Assembly (NCBI RefSeq): GCF_000732635.1
Contig: NZ_JPMD01000002.1
Span: 1-64,000 of the forward strand
DNA from: Clostridium sulfidigenes
GTDB taxonomy: Bacteria; Bacillota; Clostridia; Clostridiales; Clostridiaceae
DNA length: 64,000 bases
Direction: 5' to 3'
Positions 36,512-44,953 of the stretch are shown piece after piece (positions within the stretch are counted from its first letter, which is position 1; every line of letters starts with the position of its first letter). Made by a program: the position numbers and the translations under genes. A model generated the notes under the pieces. That model had not been told where the DNA came from. It saw only the letters and a list, made by a program, of their open reading frames with translations, and did not search any database.

Positions 36512-36588
36512 TGATTTATATATTTCCTACTTTCTCTTTTACATATACCCTATCCATATCCTGAGCTTATTATTAGTTTACCCTTGCT

Positions 36589-37566
36589 CTATTGTACTCC
36601 ACACAAATACTCTGCTGCGTACTTAGCTGCTAATTTTCCTTGATTCATAATCTTCTCCACATTAGTATATCCATCAACCACTGCACCACAAGCAAATATT
36701 CCTTTCATTGAGGTCTCCATTTTATCCGAAATAAATATACCTCCCTTTTCTTTCTCTATATCTATTCCCATTTTTTCTGCTATTGCAGTATCTGGTTTTA
36801 AGTTCATACATAGCACTAAAGTATCACAATCCACATATTTACTAGTTCCTTCAATAACATTATATTCTTCATCTAGATGTACGATATCTACACCAGTAAC
36901 TCTATGGGTACCATATATCTTTACTACTCTATGGTTAAAGAGTACAGGAATATTAAAGTCTTCAACATATTCCTTAGCTTTATTACTTACAGCTCTAATA
37001 GCTCCACTGGTTTCTATCATACTTATTACATTAGCTCCCTCTAAAACTAAAGTTCTCGCTGCAAGTATTCCTATATCATCAGAGCCTAAGACAATGCATC
37101 TTTTTCCTGGTAATACCCCTTTTCTATTAATATACTTTAGCGTTGAGCAAGCTGTGGTAATTCCAGCCAACCCATAACCTAGTATGTTTTTATAACCAAA
37201 GGGTCTCTCCCTTGAGCCCATGGCAAGAATGATAGACTTAGCTTTTATAGTCTTTATTCCTTCCTTACTATTTACCATAACAACTTCTTTATTCTTTTTT
37301 ATTTCCAAAACTGTAGTATCACACTTAATAATTACGCCTAAATTTAAGGCATCCTTTACTAATCCTGATATTAATTCAGGAGCAGCTAAATTTTCTTTTA
37401 TACTCTTATAATAAAAACCTGCCTGAACACATGAAAGCATAGCTCCACCAGGTTCTATATCCCTATCTATTACAATAACCCTATTTACCCCTCTAGATTT
37501 GGCCTCTACCGCAGCCATAACTCCACTTACTCCTGCACCTATAACTATTAGGTCAAAAGCTTCCAT
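36589..37566 (-). CDS. FAD-dependent pyridine nucleotide-disulfide-type oxidoreductase
   Basis: A 325-residue flavoprotein with two dinucleotide-binding folds: FAD at the start (DLIVIGAGVSGVMAAVEAKS) and NAD(P) in the middle (KRCIVLGSDDIGILAARTLV), then a second FAD contact (GIFACGAVVDGYTN). There is no redox-active C-X2/4-C pair, so it is not a thioredoxin reductase. It resembles the FAD subunit of small dehydrogenases such as the glycerol-3-phosphate or proline type, but no partner subunit lies beside it. The start at 37566 follows GGAGGGG. It follows modB by 73 bases; a link to molybdate is not shown. Confidence 0.8.
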   Translation of the reverse strand: MEAFDLIVIGAGVSGVMAAVEAKSRGVNRVIVIDRDIEPGGAMLSCVQAGFYYKSIKENLAAPELISGLVKDALNLGVIIKCDTTVLEIKKNKEVVMVNSKEGIKTIKAKSIILAMGSRERPFGYKNILGYGLAGITTACSTLKYINRKGVLPGKRCIVLGSDDIGILAARTLVLEGANVISMIETSGAIRAVSNKAKEYVEDFNIPVLFNHRVVKIYGTHRVTGVDIVHLDEEYNVIEGTSKYVDCDTLVLCMNLKPDTAIAEKMGIDIEKEKGGIFISDKMETSMKGIFACGAVVDGYTNVEKIMNQGKLAAKYAAEYLCGVQ

Positions 37567-37639
37567 GAAATCCCCTCCTATTCCCAAAGCTCTATAAAAT
37601 CTACCTAGATTATTATACTATTATTCTTAGTATTTATCA

Positions 37640-38305
37640 TTATTTTCTAAGTTTCTTCCATCTATTCAACCAAAATACCATAATAAAACTAAATACAACT
37701 ACAATTGCTACCAGCACATTTCCCTGAGTTCTATTTCCACTTTCCATAGCAAAATATATTGCTATTGGTATAGTTTGAGTTTTTCCTGGTATATTACCAG
37801 CAACCATAAGACTAGCTCCAAATTCACCTAAAGCTCTAGTGAATGCTAAAATAACTCCACTGATAATACTGTCAAAAGCCATAGGTAATACTATATGAAA
37901 AAATATATAACTATCACTGGCACCAAATATTCTAGCTGCCTCTATACATGTAATATCTACGTTTAAAAAACCAGCCTTAGCACTTTCATACATTAATGGC
38001 AATGCCACAATTGCAGCTCCAATGGCAGCACCTTGCCACGTAAATACTAAAGTACCTCCAAATACAGCTTCAGTAAGCTTTCCTAAAGGACCATTTCTAC
38101 CCATGACTATTAGCATTCCATACCCTACTACTGTAGGCGGAAGACACATAGGCAATAGTATTATTGTTTCTAATACTGACTTCCACTTAAAACTATATCT
38201 ACAAAATATCCATGCTAATGCTATACCTAAAATAATAACTATCCCTGTGGCAACAAAAGCTACTTTAAGCGAAATCATCACTGGTGTTAATATGGACTCC
38301 ATCAT
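37640..38305 (-). CDS. modB: Molybdate ABC transporter permease ModB
   Basis: A 221-residue permease with five or six membrane segments and the inner-membrane EAA-type loop (EAARIFGASDSYIFFHIVLP) that contacts the ATPase. MCLPPTVVGYGML and RALGEFGASLMVAGNIPGKT are typical ModB signatures. The transporter should be ModA-ModB2-ModC2, yet no ATPase gene (modC) is found beside modA or modB. It is separated from modA by 130 bases holding a hairpin at 38373-38420. Confidence 0.92.
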   Translation of the reverse strand: MMESILTPVMISLKVAFVATGIVIILGIALAWIFCRYSFKWKSVLETIILLPMCLPPTVVGYGMLIVMGRNGPLGKLTEAVFGGTLVFTWQGAAIGAAIVALPLMYESAKAGFLNVDITCIEAARIFGASDSYIFFHIVLPMAFDSIISGVILAFTRALGEFGASLMVAGNIPGKTQTIPIAIYFAMESGNRTQGNVLVAIVVVFSFIMVFWLNRWKKLRK

Positions 38306-38372
38306 ATATTTATCATCCTCATCTTATATTGTTTATATATACTATAGGAATGCTGTTTTGTATAACATGTAT

Positions 38373-38420
38373 AATTTATAGGCTTCATCAGGCAATTGTT
38401 TCCTATGAAGCTTATAAATT
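38373..38420. repeat. Hairpin between modA and modB
   Basis: AATTTATAGGCTTCAT and ATGAAGCTTATAAATT pair as a 16-base stem (one mismatch) with a 16-base loop. It could be an attenuator or processing hairpin that keeps the periplasmic-type binding protein in excess over the permease. Confidence 0.6.
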
Positions 38421-38435
38421 ATCCTTATTTAATGA

Positions 38436-39240
38436 TTAATTAACCTTAAAACCATACCTTTCCAGTATTTTTTTACTTTCACTAGTATCTAAGAACTCTA
38501 AAAAACTTTTAGCCTCATCTTTAACTTCAGAAGTCTTTATTACCCCTCCTGGGTATATGATTTTTTTATGACTTGATGTATCGAAAGTAGTGACCACAAC
38601 AGAATTTTTTATATTAACTGTATCAGATTTATAAACAATACCACAAGCTGCTTCACCATTTTCTACATAACTAACAACTTGTTTAACATCCTTTGCAAAA
38701 ACAATGTTATTCTCTATGACATCCCACTTATTATAGTGAATTAAAGCTTCCTCAGCATATTGTCCTGCGGGTACAGAGCCTATTTCGCCTAAAGCTATAT
38801 GTCCATCTAGGTTATCCAAATCATCTAGCTCCTTTATTTTATCTTTATATTCATTATTAACAATTAAAACAAGTTCATTTTCTACTATGTCTTTCTTACT
38901 TCCACTTTCTATAAGTTCCTTATCCTCTAGAGCTCTAAATTGCTTTTCTCCTGCAGACATAAATATATCTACCGGTGCCCCTTCCTCAATTTGTTTTTGA
39001 AGCGCTCCTGATGCCCCAAAGTTAAAAGTTAAAGTTATATTATTTTTTTCTTCATAGATCTTTTTAATTTCCTCCATAGATTCTTTAAGACTTGCCGCTG
39101 CTGAGATTATTATTTCTTTTTTTTTCTCCACTATTATTAGTTTCTTCTTTATTAGCTTGTCCATTGGAACACCCCACAAAAACCATGGCTAAAACTGTAA
39201 TTGCTATGATAACTCTTAACTTTTTCAAATTAAACCCCAT
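38436..39240 (-). pseudogene. modA: Molybdate-binding lipoprotein ModA, frameshifted in a poly-A tract
   Basis: Extracytoplasmic molybdate-binding protein. The mature part is intact: KKEIIISAAASLKESMEEI, FNFGASGALQKQIEEGAPVD, then a final KKILERYGFKVN. Its signal peptide lies in another frame: from ATG 39240 (or TTG 39228) the DNA reads KKLRVIIAITVLAMVFVGCS, a lipoprotein signal. The frames meet at a run of nine A (39117-39125 as T on the plus strand); eight would give ...NNSGEKKEIIISAAASLK. As written, the in-frame product from 39179 lacks a signal. Mutation, sequencing error or slippage are all possible. Confidence 0.85.
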
Positions 39241-39487
39241 CCTTTTCCATATTTATGTATTAATTATACATCTAACAAATTCACTTTCAAGAGTATTTAT
39301 ACCATTTTATTACTTTTTACCAAAATTCTATACTGATATAAGTAAAATGTAATATAATATAACTAAATATCTATATTCTATATTTAAATAAAATTTTTAT
39401 ATTTAATTTAATTTCTTAGCTGGAGATAAGTTAATAAACTTTATTTATTAATATTTTTCTGTATTCCCTATAGAGGAGGTATTTATC

Positions 39488-39925
39488 TTGAATTTTGAAA
39501 TTAGGAAAGCAACCCTTGAAGACGTAGATGCTCTTAAACAGTTAAACTATGAATTTAATGATGTAATTGTAACTAATGATAACATTGTAGAAGGAATTAA
39601 AGATGGAGATGAAATTATTGTAGTTTCTACAGTAAACAATTCACCAATAGCTTTTGCCTGTGCAAAAATTACTAAATCAATTTGTTATAATTATAAGGAT
39701 GCTGAAATCACAGAGGTTTTTGTAAGAAATAACTATAGAAAACAAGGTATTGCTAAATACATGATTAAATTTATAGAAGATATTTTCGAAGAAAATAAGG
39801 CTAACCATATAGGAATTTTAACAGGGACTAAAAATTTTGCAGCACAAGACTTATATAAGAATTGCGGCTATAATCTAAAAGAAAAGGTAATGATGGTAAA
39901 GTACCTTCATGACAAAGAACATTAA
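39488..39925 (+). CDS. GNAT-family N-acetyltransferase
   Basis: A 145-residue acetyltransferase with the acetyl-CoA loop VRNNYRKQGIAKYMIKFI and the C-terminal IGILTGTKNFAAQDLYKNCGY. It starts with TTG, eight bases after GAGGAGG; no better start exists. It follows the divergent modA promoter region (39241-39487), where I see no other gene. Substrate unknown; fifth GNAT gene of the window counting the fragment. Confidence 0.85.
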   Translation: MNFEIRKATLEDVDALKQLNYEFNDVIVTNDNIVEGIKDGDEIIVVSTVNNSPIAFACAKITKSICYNYKDAEITEVFVRNNYRKQGIAKYMIKFIEDIFEENKANHIGILTGTKNFAAQDLYKNCGYNLKEKVMMVKYLHDKEH

Positions 39926-40119
39926 ACTACTGAGGTGTAAGCCCATTAAATACCTATAGCTAACACAACATTTTAAAATATTAAGAAGTTAAAATTTAAA
40001 AATGTTAACTTTTTGCATAGTTTCATAGGTAAATATTTAACTTTTTTGTATATAAAATTTTCTCTATAAAACCATGTTTATAATATAATAACTGATATAC
40101 CAAGGAAGGAAGGATTAAA

Positions 40120-40593
40120 ATGTCTATAGAAAATGTTCGTAAATATTTAAGTCAATGGAATCTTGATTCTAAAATTTTAGAGTTTGATGTATCGAGTGCA
40201 ACTGTTGAACTTGCAGCCCTTGCCCTTGATGTAATCCCAGCAAGAATTGCTAAAACTCTATCCTTTAAAAGTGATGAAGGATGTATTTTAATTGTTACTG
40301 CTGGCGATGGCAAAATTGATAATAGCAAATTTAAAACTCAATTTAAAATGAAAGCAAAGATGTTATCTCCTGATGAAGTTATCCAGATAACTGGTCACTC
40401 CATTGGAGGTGTTTGTCCCTTTGGAATAGAAAATCCTAATGTGAAAATTTATATGGATATATCTCTTAACCGATTTGATACAGTATTTCCAGCTTGCGGT
40501 AGCAGTAATAGTGCCATCGAGCTTAGCTGTGATGACCTTTATAAATATTCTAAAAGTCTAGAATGGGTTGATGTTTGTAAAGGCTGGATTTAA
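40120..40593 (+). CDS. YbaK/EbsC-family deacylase
   Basis: A 157-residue protein of the YbaK/ProX family, which removes wrongly attached amino acids from tRNA (Cys-tRNAPro in YbaK). Typical features: AALALDVIPARIAKTLSFK, the GDGKIDNSKFK loop, HSIGGVCPFGI with the catalytic GGVCPFG element, and FPACGSSNSAIELS. The group is often annotated only as YbaK-like, so the exact substrate tRNA is uncertain. Single gene with a terminator at 40611-40658. Confidence 0.9.
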   Translation: MSIENVRKYLSQWNLDSKILEFDVSSATVELAALALDVIPARIAKTLSFKSDEGCILIVTAGDGKIDNSKFKTQFKMKAKMLSPDEVIQITGHSIGGVCPFGIENPNVKIYMDISLNRFDTVFPACGSSNSAIELSCDDLYKYSKSLEWVDVCKGWI

Positions 40594-40610
40594 AATAATA
40601 TATTATACAT

Positions 40611-40658
40611 TAAAGGAACATTCATGGACTGATTTTTACAGTCTTGAATGTTCCTTTT
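40611..40658. terminator. Terminator between the YbaK-like and histidine kinase genes
   Basis: Stem TAAAGGAACATTCA/TGAATGTTCCTTTTA between converging genes, with a T run after it on the plus side. Confidence 0.8.
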
Positions 40659-40686
40659 ACTTTACTTAAAACTTGTATATTTTATA

Positions 40687-41589
40687 TTATGAACTTAATT
40701 TAAATCTTACCTCAATGGTAAAGACTTCATCCTCTAAACTAGCAGAAACCTCATGTCCCATACTTTCTGTAAGTTTCTTTACAATAGTTAATCCAAGACC
40801 TGTATTTTGTCCTGTCCTCATTCTATCTCCAGTAAAAAATCTATCAAAAACATGTTCTAAGTCTTCCTGTGTAAAGTTTTCTACCCTATTACTAAAAGTA
40901 GAAATAATTACTCCATCTACTTGCCTTTGACATATAGACATAGTTTTACTACCATGCTTTAAGGCATTTTGAAATATATTTGTAAAAATTCTAATTACAG
41001 CATTTTCATCGGCAATTATAGCTGGTAATTTTTCTTGTAGTTGAGCTTCTACTTTAAAGTCTTTATCAACAAAATCATTATAAAAAGCTGCTACAATTTC
41101 ACGCAATAAACTTTCAACATTAACCTTTTTAAATTCTAGGTCATATTCATTGGCTTCTAATCTAGATAAATCATAAAAGCTAGTAATAAGATTTTGCAAC
41201 ACCTTAGAGCGTTTTTCTATAATATCTAAGTACTCCTGTTTTTCTTCTTCACTAGTAGACTCATCCCTAATTAGCTGTACATAGCCTAGAATAGATGTAA
41301 GAGGAGTTCTTAAATCATGAGATATATTAGCAATTTGCTTTCTTAAATCACTTTCACTCTTTTCATGAGCTATTCTATCATTTTGACTTTTTTCTAATAT
41401 AAAATTAATTTCACCTATCATTTCTTCAATATCTTTATTAGGGGCTGCTAATTTTAATTGTTCATTGGTTTTTATATTTTTAAGCTTCTTCAATTCCTTA
41501 TTTATATTGTTTATATTATAGCGATTTAGTAGAAAGAGCACTATAAATAATGCTGCTATACCACCAAATAAAATAGTTATATATATCAT
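40687..41589 (-). CDS. Sensor histidine kinase
   Basis: A 300-residue membrane kinase with a single N-terminal membrane segment (about 3-21), no HAMP and no extracellular domain. The dimerisation box is ISHDLRTPLTSILGY with phospho-acceptor His91. The ATPase core has NIFQNALKHG (N box) and GLGLTIVKKL (G2 box). The short input region fits kinases that sense through a partner ABC transporter, as in BceS-type systems. It is the last gene after the ABC genes, with a 200-base AT-rich gap; the response regulator lies at the other end of the set. Confidence 0.92.
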   Translation of the reverse strand: MIYITILFGGIAALFIVLFLLNRYNINNINKELKKLKNIKTNEQLKLAAPNKDIEEMIGEINFILEKSQNDRIAHEKSESDLRKQIANISHDLRTPLTSILGYVQLIRDESTSEEEKQEYLDIIEKRSKVLQNLITSFYDLSRLEANEYDLEFKKVNVESLLREIVAAFYNDFVDKDFKVEAQLQEKLPAIIADENAVIRIFTNIFQNALKHGSKTMSICQRQVDGVIISTFSNRVENFTQEDLEHVFDRFFTGDRMRTGQNTGLGLTIVKKLTESMGHEVSASLEDEVFTIEVRFKLSS

Positions 41590-41649
41590 TTAATGCTCCT
41601 CCCAAGACTTACGCCCTAAATATATTTCTTCAAATAACGAAACTCTCTT

Positions 41650-41725
41650 AACCCCCATAAACAGAACAAATAGTTAACTATTTTAATATTTAACTATATT
41701 CCTATTTTACTATTTAACTAGGTTT
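41650..41725. repeat. AT-rich TTTAACTA repeats in the permease-kinase gap (copy 2)
   Basis: CCCATAAACAGAACAA is followed by several TTAACTA(T/G) units at about 24-base spacing (near 41673, 41689, 41713). Part of it matches 22581-22630. The rest of the 41590-41791 gap is AT-rich with no gene. Confidence 0.45.
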
Positions 41726-41791
41726 ATATTCATATAGTTTCATATTTAAATAGGTATGAATTTATATATGTGTGAATTTAAATAATTAATT

Positions 41792-42556
41792 CTATTTTAT
41801 CTCTCTTCTTCTAAAGGAAATAATTCCTATAACCGTTATTAAAGTGATGTATACTATACCTAGTACATAAAATTTTGTAATATCCTCAGAAAGAACCCTG
41901 TCTTGACCTACTATAAATTTAATGTTGTAAGAAACTAAATATAATTGTATTTTTGCAAATATAGGTTTATAGTAACCTAGCAGCTTAATTATTCCTGGAA
42001 ATATAGCTACTACCCCTAGATAAGCAAATGCAAATATATTATTATTCTTAATATTAAAAGCAAGTAAATTTGCAATAGCAATTCCTGTTAGCCAAAGTGG
42101 GAATACAGCAATGAGTTTATTCCCAAAATTACCAAGTGTTTCTGCCATAGTTGCTCCACCTAAACCAAGACATATATAAGAACTTAATATTAACACAGTG
42201 GCAACTATAATTAAAGATACTGTGGCTACAATCACTTCTACAATAAATTTTCCTAAATATATTTTTGTTCTATTAATCCCAAAGGATACTGTATTTTTTA
42301 AAGTTTGATGCTTATGTTCATCTGAAAATACAATATCTACAATCATAATTACAGAATAATAAATTAATGTAAAAAGACCTGTTGAAATCATTAGCATATC
42401 TGGCATTGTTATTCTGTTAATTGCTGCTTGGTCTTTCATAAACCATAATGCTAATACATTAACTAGAATACATATCAATGAAGAAGTTCCAACTAAAACA
42501 TAAGGATATTTACGATGAGTAGTTCTATATAATTCACTTTTTATATAATTAAGCAT
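41792..42556 (-). CDS. ABC transporter permease, lantibiotic-immunity-like
   Basis: A 254-residue protein with about six membrane segments, opening with a cytoplasmic MLNYIKSELYRTTHRKYPYV, which resembles permeases of antibiotic-peptide exporters (EpiE/SpaE-like). The start at 42556 follows GGAGGTGTTATCA; the frame overlaps the end of the ATPase by 8 bases, so translation is coupled. It partners the ATPase immediately upstream. Function by family: removal of membrane-active peptides; the substrate is not known. Confidence 0.85.
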   Translation of the reverse strand: MLNYIKSELYRTTHRKYPYVLVGTSSLICILVNVLALWFMKDQAAINRITMPDMLMISTGLFTLIYYSVIMIVDIVFSDEHKHQTLKNTVSFGINRTKIYLGKFIVEVIVATVSLIIVATVLILSSYICLGLGGATMAETLGNFGNKLIAVFPLWLTGIAIANLLAFNIKNNNIFAFAYLGVVAIFPGIIKLLGYYKPIFAKIQLYLVSYNIKFIVGQDRVLSEDITKFYVLGIVYITLITVIGIISFRRREIK

Positions 42557-43473
42557 TGATAACACCTCCAACTAATGAAACAAAGTATTCTTCTAAATTG
42601 GTTCCCTTTATATTCATAGAATTTAACTCTACCCCATTTTTAACAATTGCACTGCTTACCATGGAAGGTGTATCTTTAAATTTATAAATTCGAATTATGT
42701 TATTAGGTAATACCTCATATTCATGACAATTTAGTTTATCCTCTAACAGTACTGCTGCCTTCTCAGCATTATCTACTGATATCTCTAAACATTCCTTACA
42801 CTTCTCCTTAAGTTCTTCTGCAGAAATCTGTTCTACCATCTGTCCTCTCTCAATAAAGCCATATTCCGTTGCTATACTAGCTAATTCACTTAGTATATGA
42901 CTAGAAATTATTATGGTAATATTCTTCTCTTCATTTAGTTTTAAAAGAAGATTACGAATTTCAACAATCCCCATTGGATCAAGTCCATTTATTGGTTCAT
43001 CTAAAACTAAAAAGTCCGGATTATTCATCATTGCAAGAGCTAACCCTAATCTCTGTTTCATACCTAAAGAAAAACTCTTAAATTTTTTCTTTTTAGTATC
43101 TTCAAGTCCTACATCTTTAAGTAATTGTTTTATGCATTCTGAACCAGCTATTCCTCTTTGAACTCTATAATACTCAAGATTTTCCTCCGCCGTTAAATAT
43201 GGAAAAAAACTTGGAGTTTCAATCATTGCTCCTATTCTTTTTCTTGAAATCTCTAAACCTTTTTCCGTAGTTTCTGAGAATAATTGTATCTCACCACTAG
43301 TTATCATAGTTTGGCCTGCAATCATCCTTAATAAAGTAGTTTTACCAGCACCATTTTTTCCTACCAATCCATATATTGAGCCTTTTTTTTATATTTATAT
43401 TAGTATCCTTTACTGCCTCAAATTTTCCGTAGGATTTACTTAAATTTCTCGTAATCAATATACTTTCTTCCAT
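42549..43473 (-). pseudogene. ABC transporter ATPase, frameshifted in a poly-A tract
   Basis: The ATPase subunit for the permease downstream. From ATG 43473 (with AAGGGTGAG before it) the frame reads MEESILITRNLSKSYGKFEA, then breaks at a run of eight A (43383-43390). With seven, it continues ...INIKKGSIYGLVGKNGAGKTT, restoring Walker A. The rest is intact: SFSLGMKQRLGLALAMMNNP signature and FLVLDEPINGLDP Walker B, with a C-terminal extension. As written, only 43367 onward is in frame and lacks the first strand. About 308 residues if corrected. Confidence 0.87.
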
Positions 43474-43561
43474 AAATCTCACCCTTCCCTTTTCTCATTG
43501 TCTTTATTATAAAATTCAAAACTCAATAAACACTTAAGAAAAGTTAAAGAAATCATAAAGT

Positions 43562-44257
43562 TTATTCAGCCATAGTAAACCCTATACCCCAAATAGTTTT
43601 TATATACTCTGTATCCTTATCTAATTTTGATATCTTAGATCTAATATTACTAATATGCACATTTACAGTATTATCTTCTCCATAGAACTCTTCATTCCAT
43701 ATATTCTTATACAAGTTTTCTCTAGTAAATACTTTTTTAGGATGAGTTAGTAAAAGCTCTAGTATAGAAAACTCTCTTACCGTTAGTGTAAGGTCATTTC
43801 CATTCACTGTGACCTTCATAGCTTCCTTATCCAGCTCTAAATTCTTATAAGCTAAGACCTGCCCCTTATCCTCTGAAGTACTAAATCTTTTATATCTTCT
43901 CAGTTGGGCTTCTACTCTTGCAGCAACTTCACTTATCTCAAAGGGTTTAGTAATATAGTCATCTGCACCTAATTTCAGCAGCTTTACCTTATCTGAAATC
44001 TCAGTTTTCGCAGAGATAATAATAATTGGCATAGTTTTTGATTTTCTAATTTCTCCTATCAACTCTTCTCCAGTTAATCCTGGTAACATTAAATCTAAAA
44101 GAATCAAATCATAATTATACATGTTAATGCACATTCTAGCTTCACTACCTGAATATGCACTGCTCACTTCATAATTTTGCTTTTTAAGAATCTTGCATAG
44201 TAATCCATTTATATCTACATCATCTTCTACTACTAAAATAGATATTCTTTCTTCCAT
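43562..44257 (-). CDS. OmpR/PhoB-type response regulator
   Basis: A 231-residue DNA-binding regulator: receiver domain with phospho-acceptor Asp55 (DLILLDLMLPG), acidic pair in ILVVEDDVD, the conserved Lys of ADDYITKPFE, and a winged-helix output with LTVREFSILELLL and NTVNVHISNIRSKI. The ATG at 44257 is chosen because GAGGGGTGTTAT precedes it. It heads the set RR - ATPase - permease - kinase, as in Bce/Lan-type peptide-resistance modules. Confidence 0.93.
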   Translation of the reverse strand: MEERISILVVEDDVDINGLLCKILKKQNYEVSSAYSGSEARMCINMYNYDLILLDLMLPGLTGEELIGEIRKSKTMPIIIISAKTEISDKVKLLKLGADDYITKPFEISEVAARVEAQLRRYKRFSTSEDKGQVLAYKNLELDKEAMKVTVNGNDLTLTVREFSILELLLTHPKKVFTRENLYKNIWNEEFYGEDNTVNVHISNIRSKISKLDKDTEYIKTIWGIGFTMAE

Positions 44258-44339
44258 ATATAACACCCCTCTTTATTAGTATCGTAATGGAACTTACATA
44301 TATATTCTCTATATACTTTATATCACATAATTAACTATA

Positions 44340-44469
44340 GATAAACAGAGTTCTTAGTGTCAATTTATTTGATACTTAGAAATCGTTATCCAGGGACGTA
44401 CCAGCTCTTTTACTCCCACTTCGAAGAAGATGGGAGTATTAGAGCTGGTAGTCATCGGATAAACAGAGT
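44340..44469. repeat. Palindromic dispersed element, copy 2, flanked by 12-bp direct repeats
   Basis: A hairpin (about 44351-44381) is followed by a large one at 44385-44463: GTTATCC..TACCAGCTCT..ACTCCCA pairs with TGGGAGT..AGAGCTGGTA..GGATAAAC. Exact repeats GATAAACAGAGT lie at both ends (44340-44351 and 44458-44469), like a target-site duplication. It resembles the copy at 25068-25128. It is not translated and is probably a miniature mobile element. Confidence 0.75.
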
Positions 44470-44472
44470 AAA

Positions 44473-44504
44473 AAAGAACCTATCCTGTTACAGATAGATT
44501 CTTT
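44473..44504 (-). terminator. Terminator of the yedE-yedF-DUF3343 operon
   Basis: Stem AAAGAACCTATC/GATAGATTCTTT, with mismatches, directly after the DUF3343 gene. Confidence 0.7.
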
Positions 44505-44508
44505 CTAT

Positions 44509-44745
44509 TTATTCACATTCATATACAAGAATGCTTTCATTACCCTCAATCTTAAATATCTTTTCAATATCTTCAGTTATCATATTGTTTATATCTCTGT
44601 CTGTAATAAATTTAACCCCAATTCCACAGTTAGAGCTAAGCCTTCTTGGAACTGGCATAGTTTCATTAGTAATTTCAAGACTATCTAAATATCTATGATA
44701 TTTTATAGCCCCTGAATGTGTGAAAAAAACTCCAATATACTGCAT
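44509..44745 (-). CDS. DUF3343 protein (putative Se/S carrier-like)
   Basis: A 78-residue protein of the DUF3343 family. Typical features are the beta start YIGVFFTHSGAIKYHRYL, the VPRRLSSNCGIGVKF segment with the single conserved Cys, and a short acidic end. In clostridia it is regularly found beside YedF, YedE and a class V aminotransferase, and has been proposed as a sulfur or selenium carrier (recalled, not proven). It starts 1 base after yedF ends; last gene of the operon. Confidence 0.82.
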   Translation of the reverse strand: MQYIGVFFTHSGAIKYHRYLDSLEITNETMPVPRRLSSNCGIGVKFITDRDINNMITEDIEKIFKIEGNESILVYECE

Positions 44746-44746
44746 T

Positions 44747-44953
44747 CTATTTAACTGCCTTTATTAGAAAATCTTCTTCTACTTCTGTAACTACAGCATT
44801 TAAACCTGCATTTTTAATAAACCTTGAAACATTTTCCTTAGCCACATTATTATCAACTAATATTTCAAATCCATCTTTGTTTGCACTTAATGCTTTTTTA
44901 GCCATTAAAACTGGTTGAGGACAGCTCATCCCCCTTGCATCTACCTTAACCAA
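44747..44953 (-). CDS. yedF: TusA/YedF-family sulfur carrier
   Basis: A 68-residue sulfurtransferase of the SirA/TusA/YedF group. It starts MVKVDARGMSCPQPVLMAKK, with the active Cys11 in C-P-Q-P. The start is TTG at 44953, nine bases after GGTGG; the longer frame to 44965 would start with GTG inside the ribosome site. It overlaps the end of yedE by 8 bases. In selenium-using clostridia YedF is linked with YedE (recalled). Confidence 0.9.
   Translation of the reverse strand: MVKVDARGMSCPQPVLMAKKALSANKDGFEILVDNNVAKENVSRFIKNAGLNAVVTEVEEDFLIKAVK

Noticed and set aside
39241..39487. Molybdenum-cofactor riboswitch upstream of modA
   Set aside because: No recognisable aptamer sequence in this 247-base gap.
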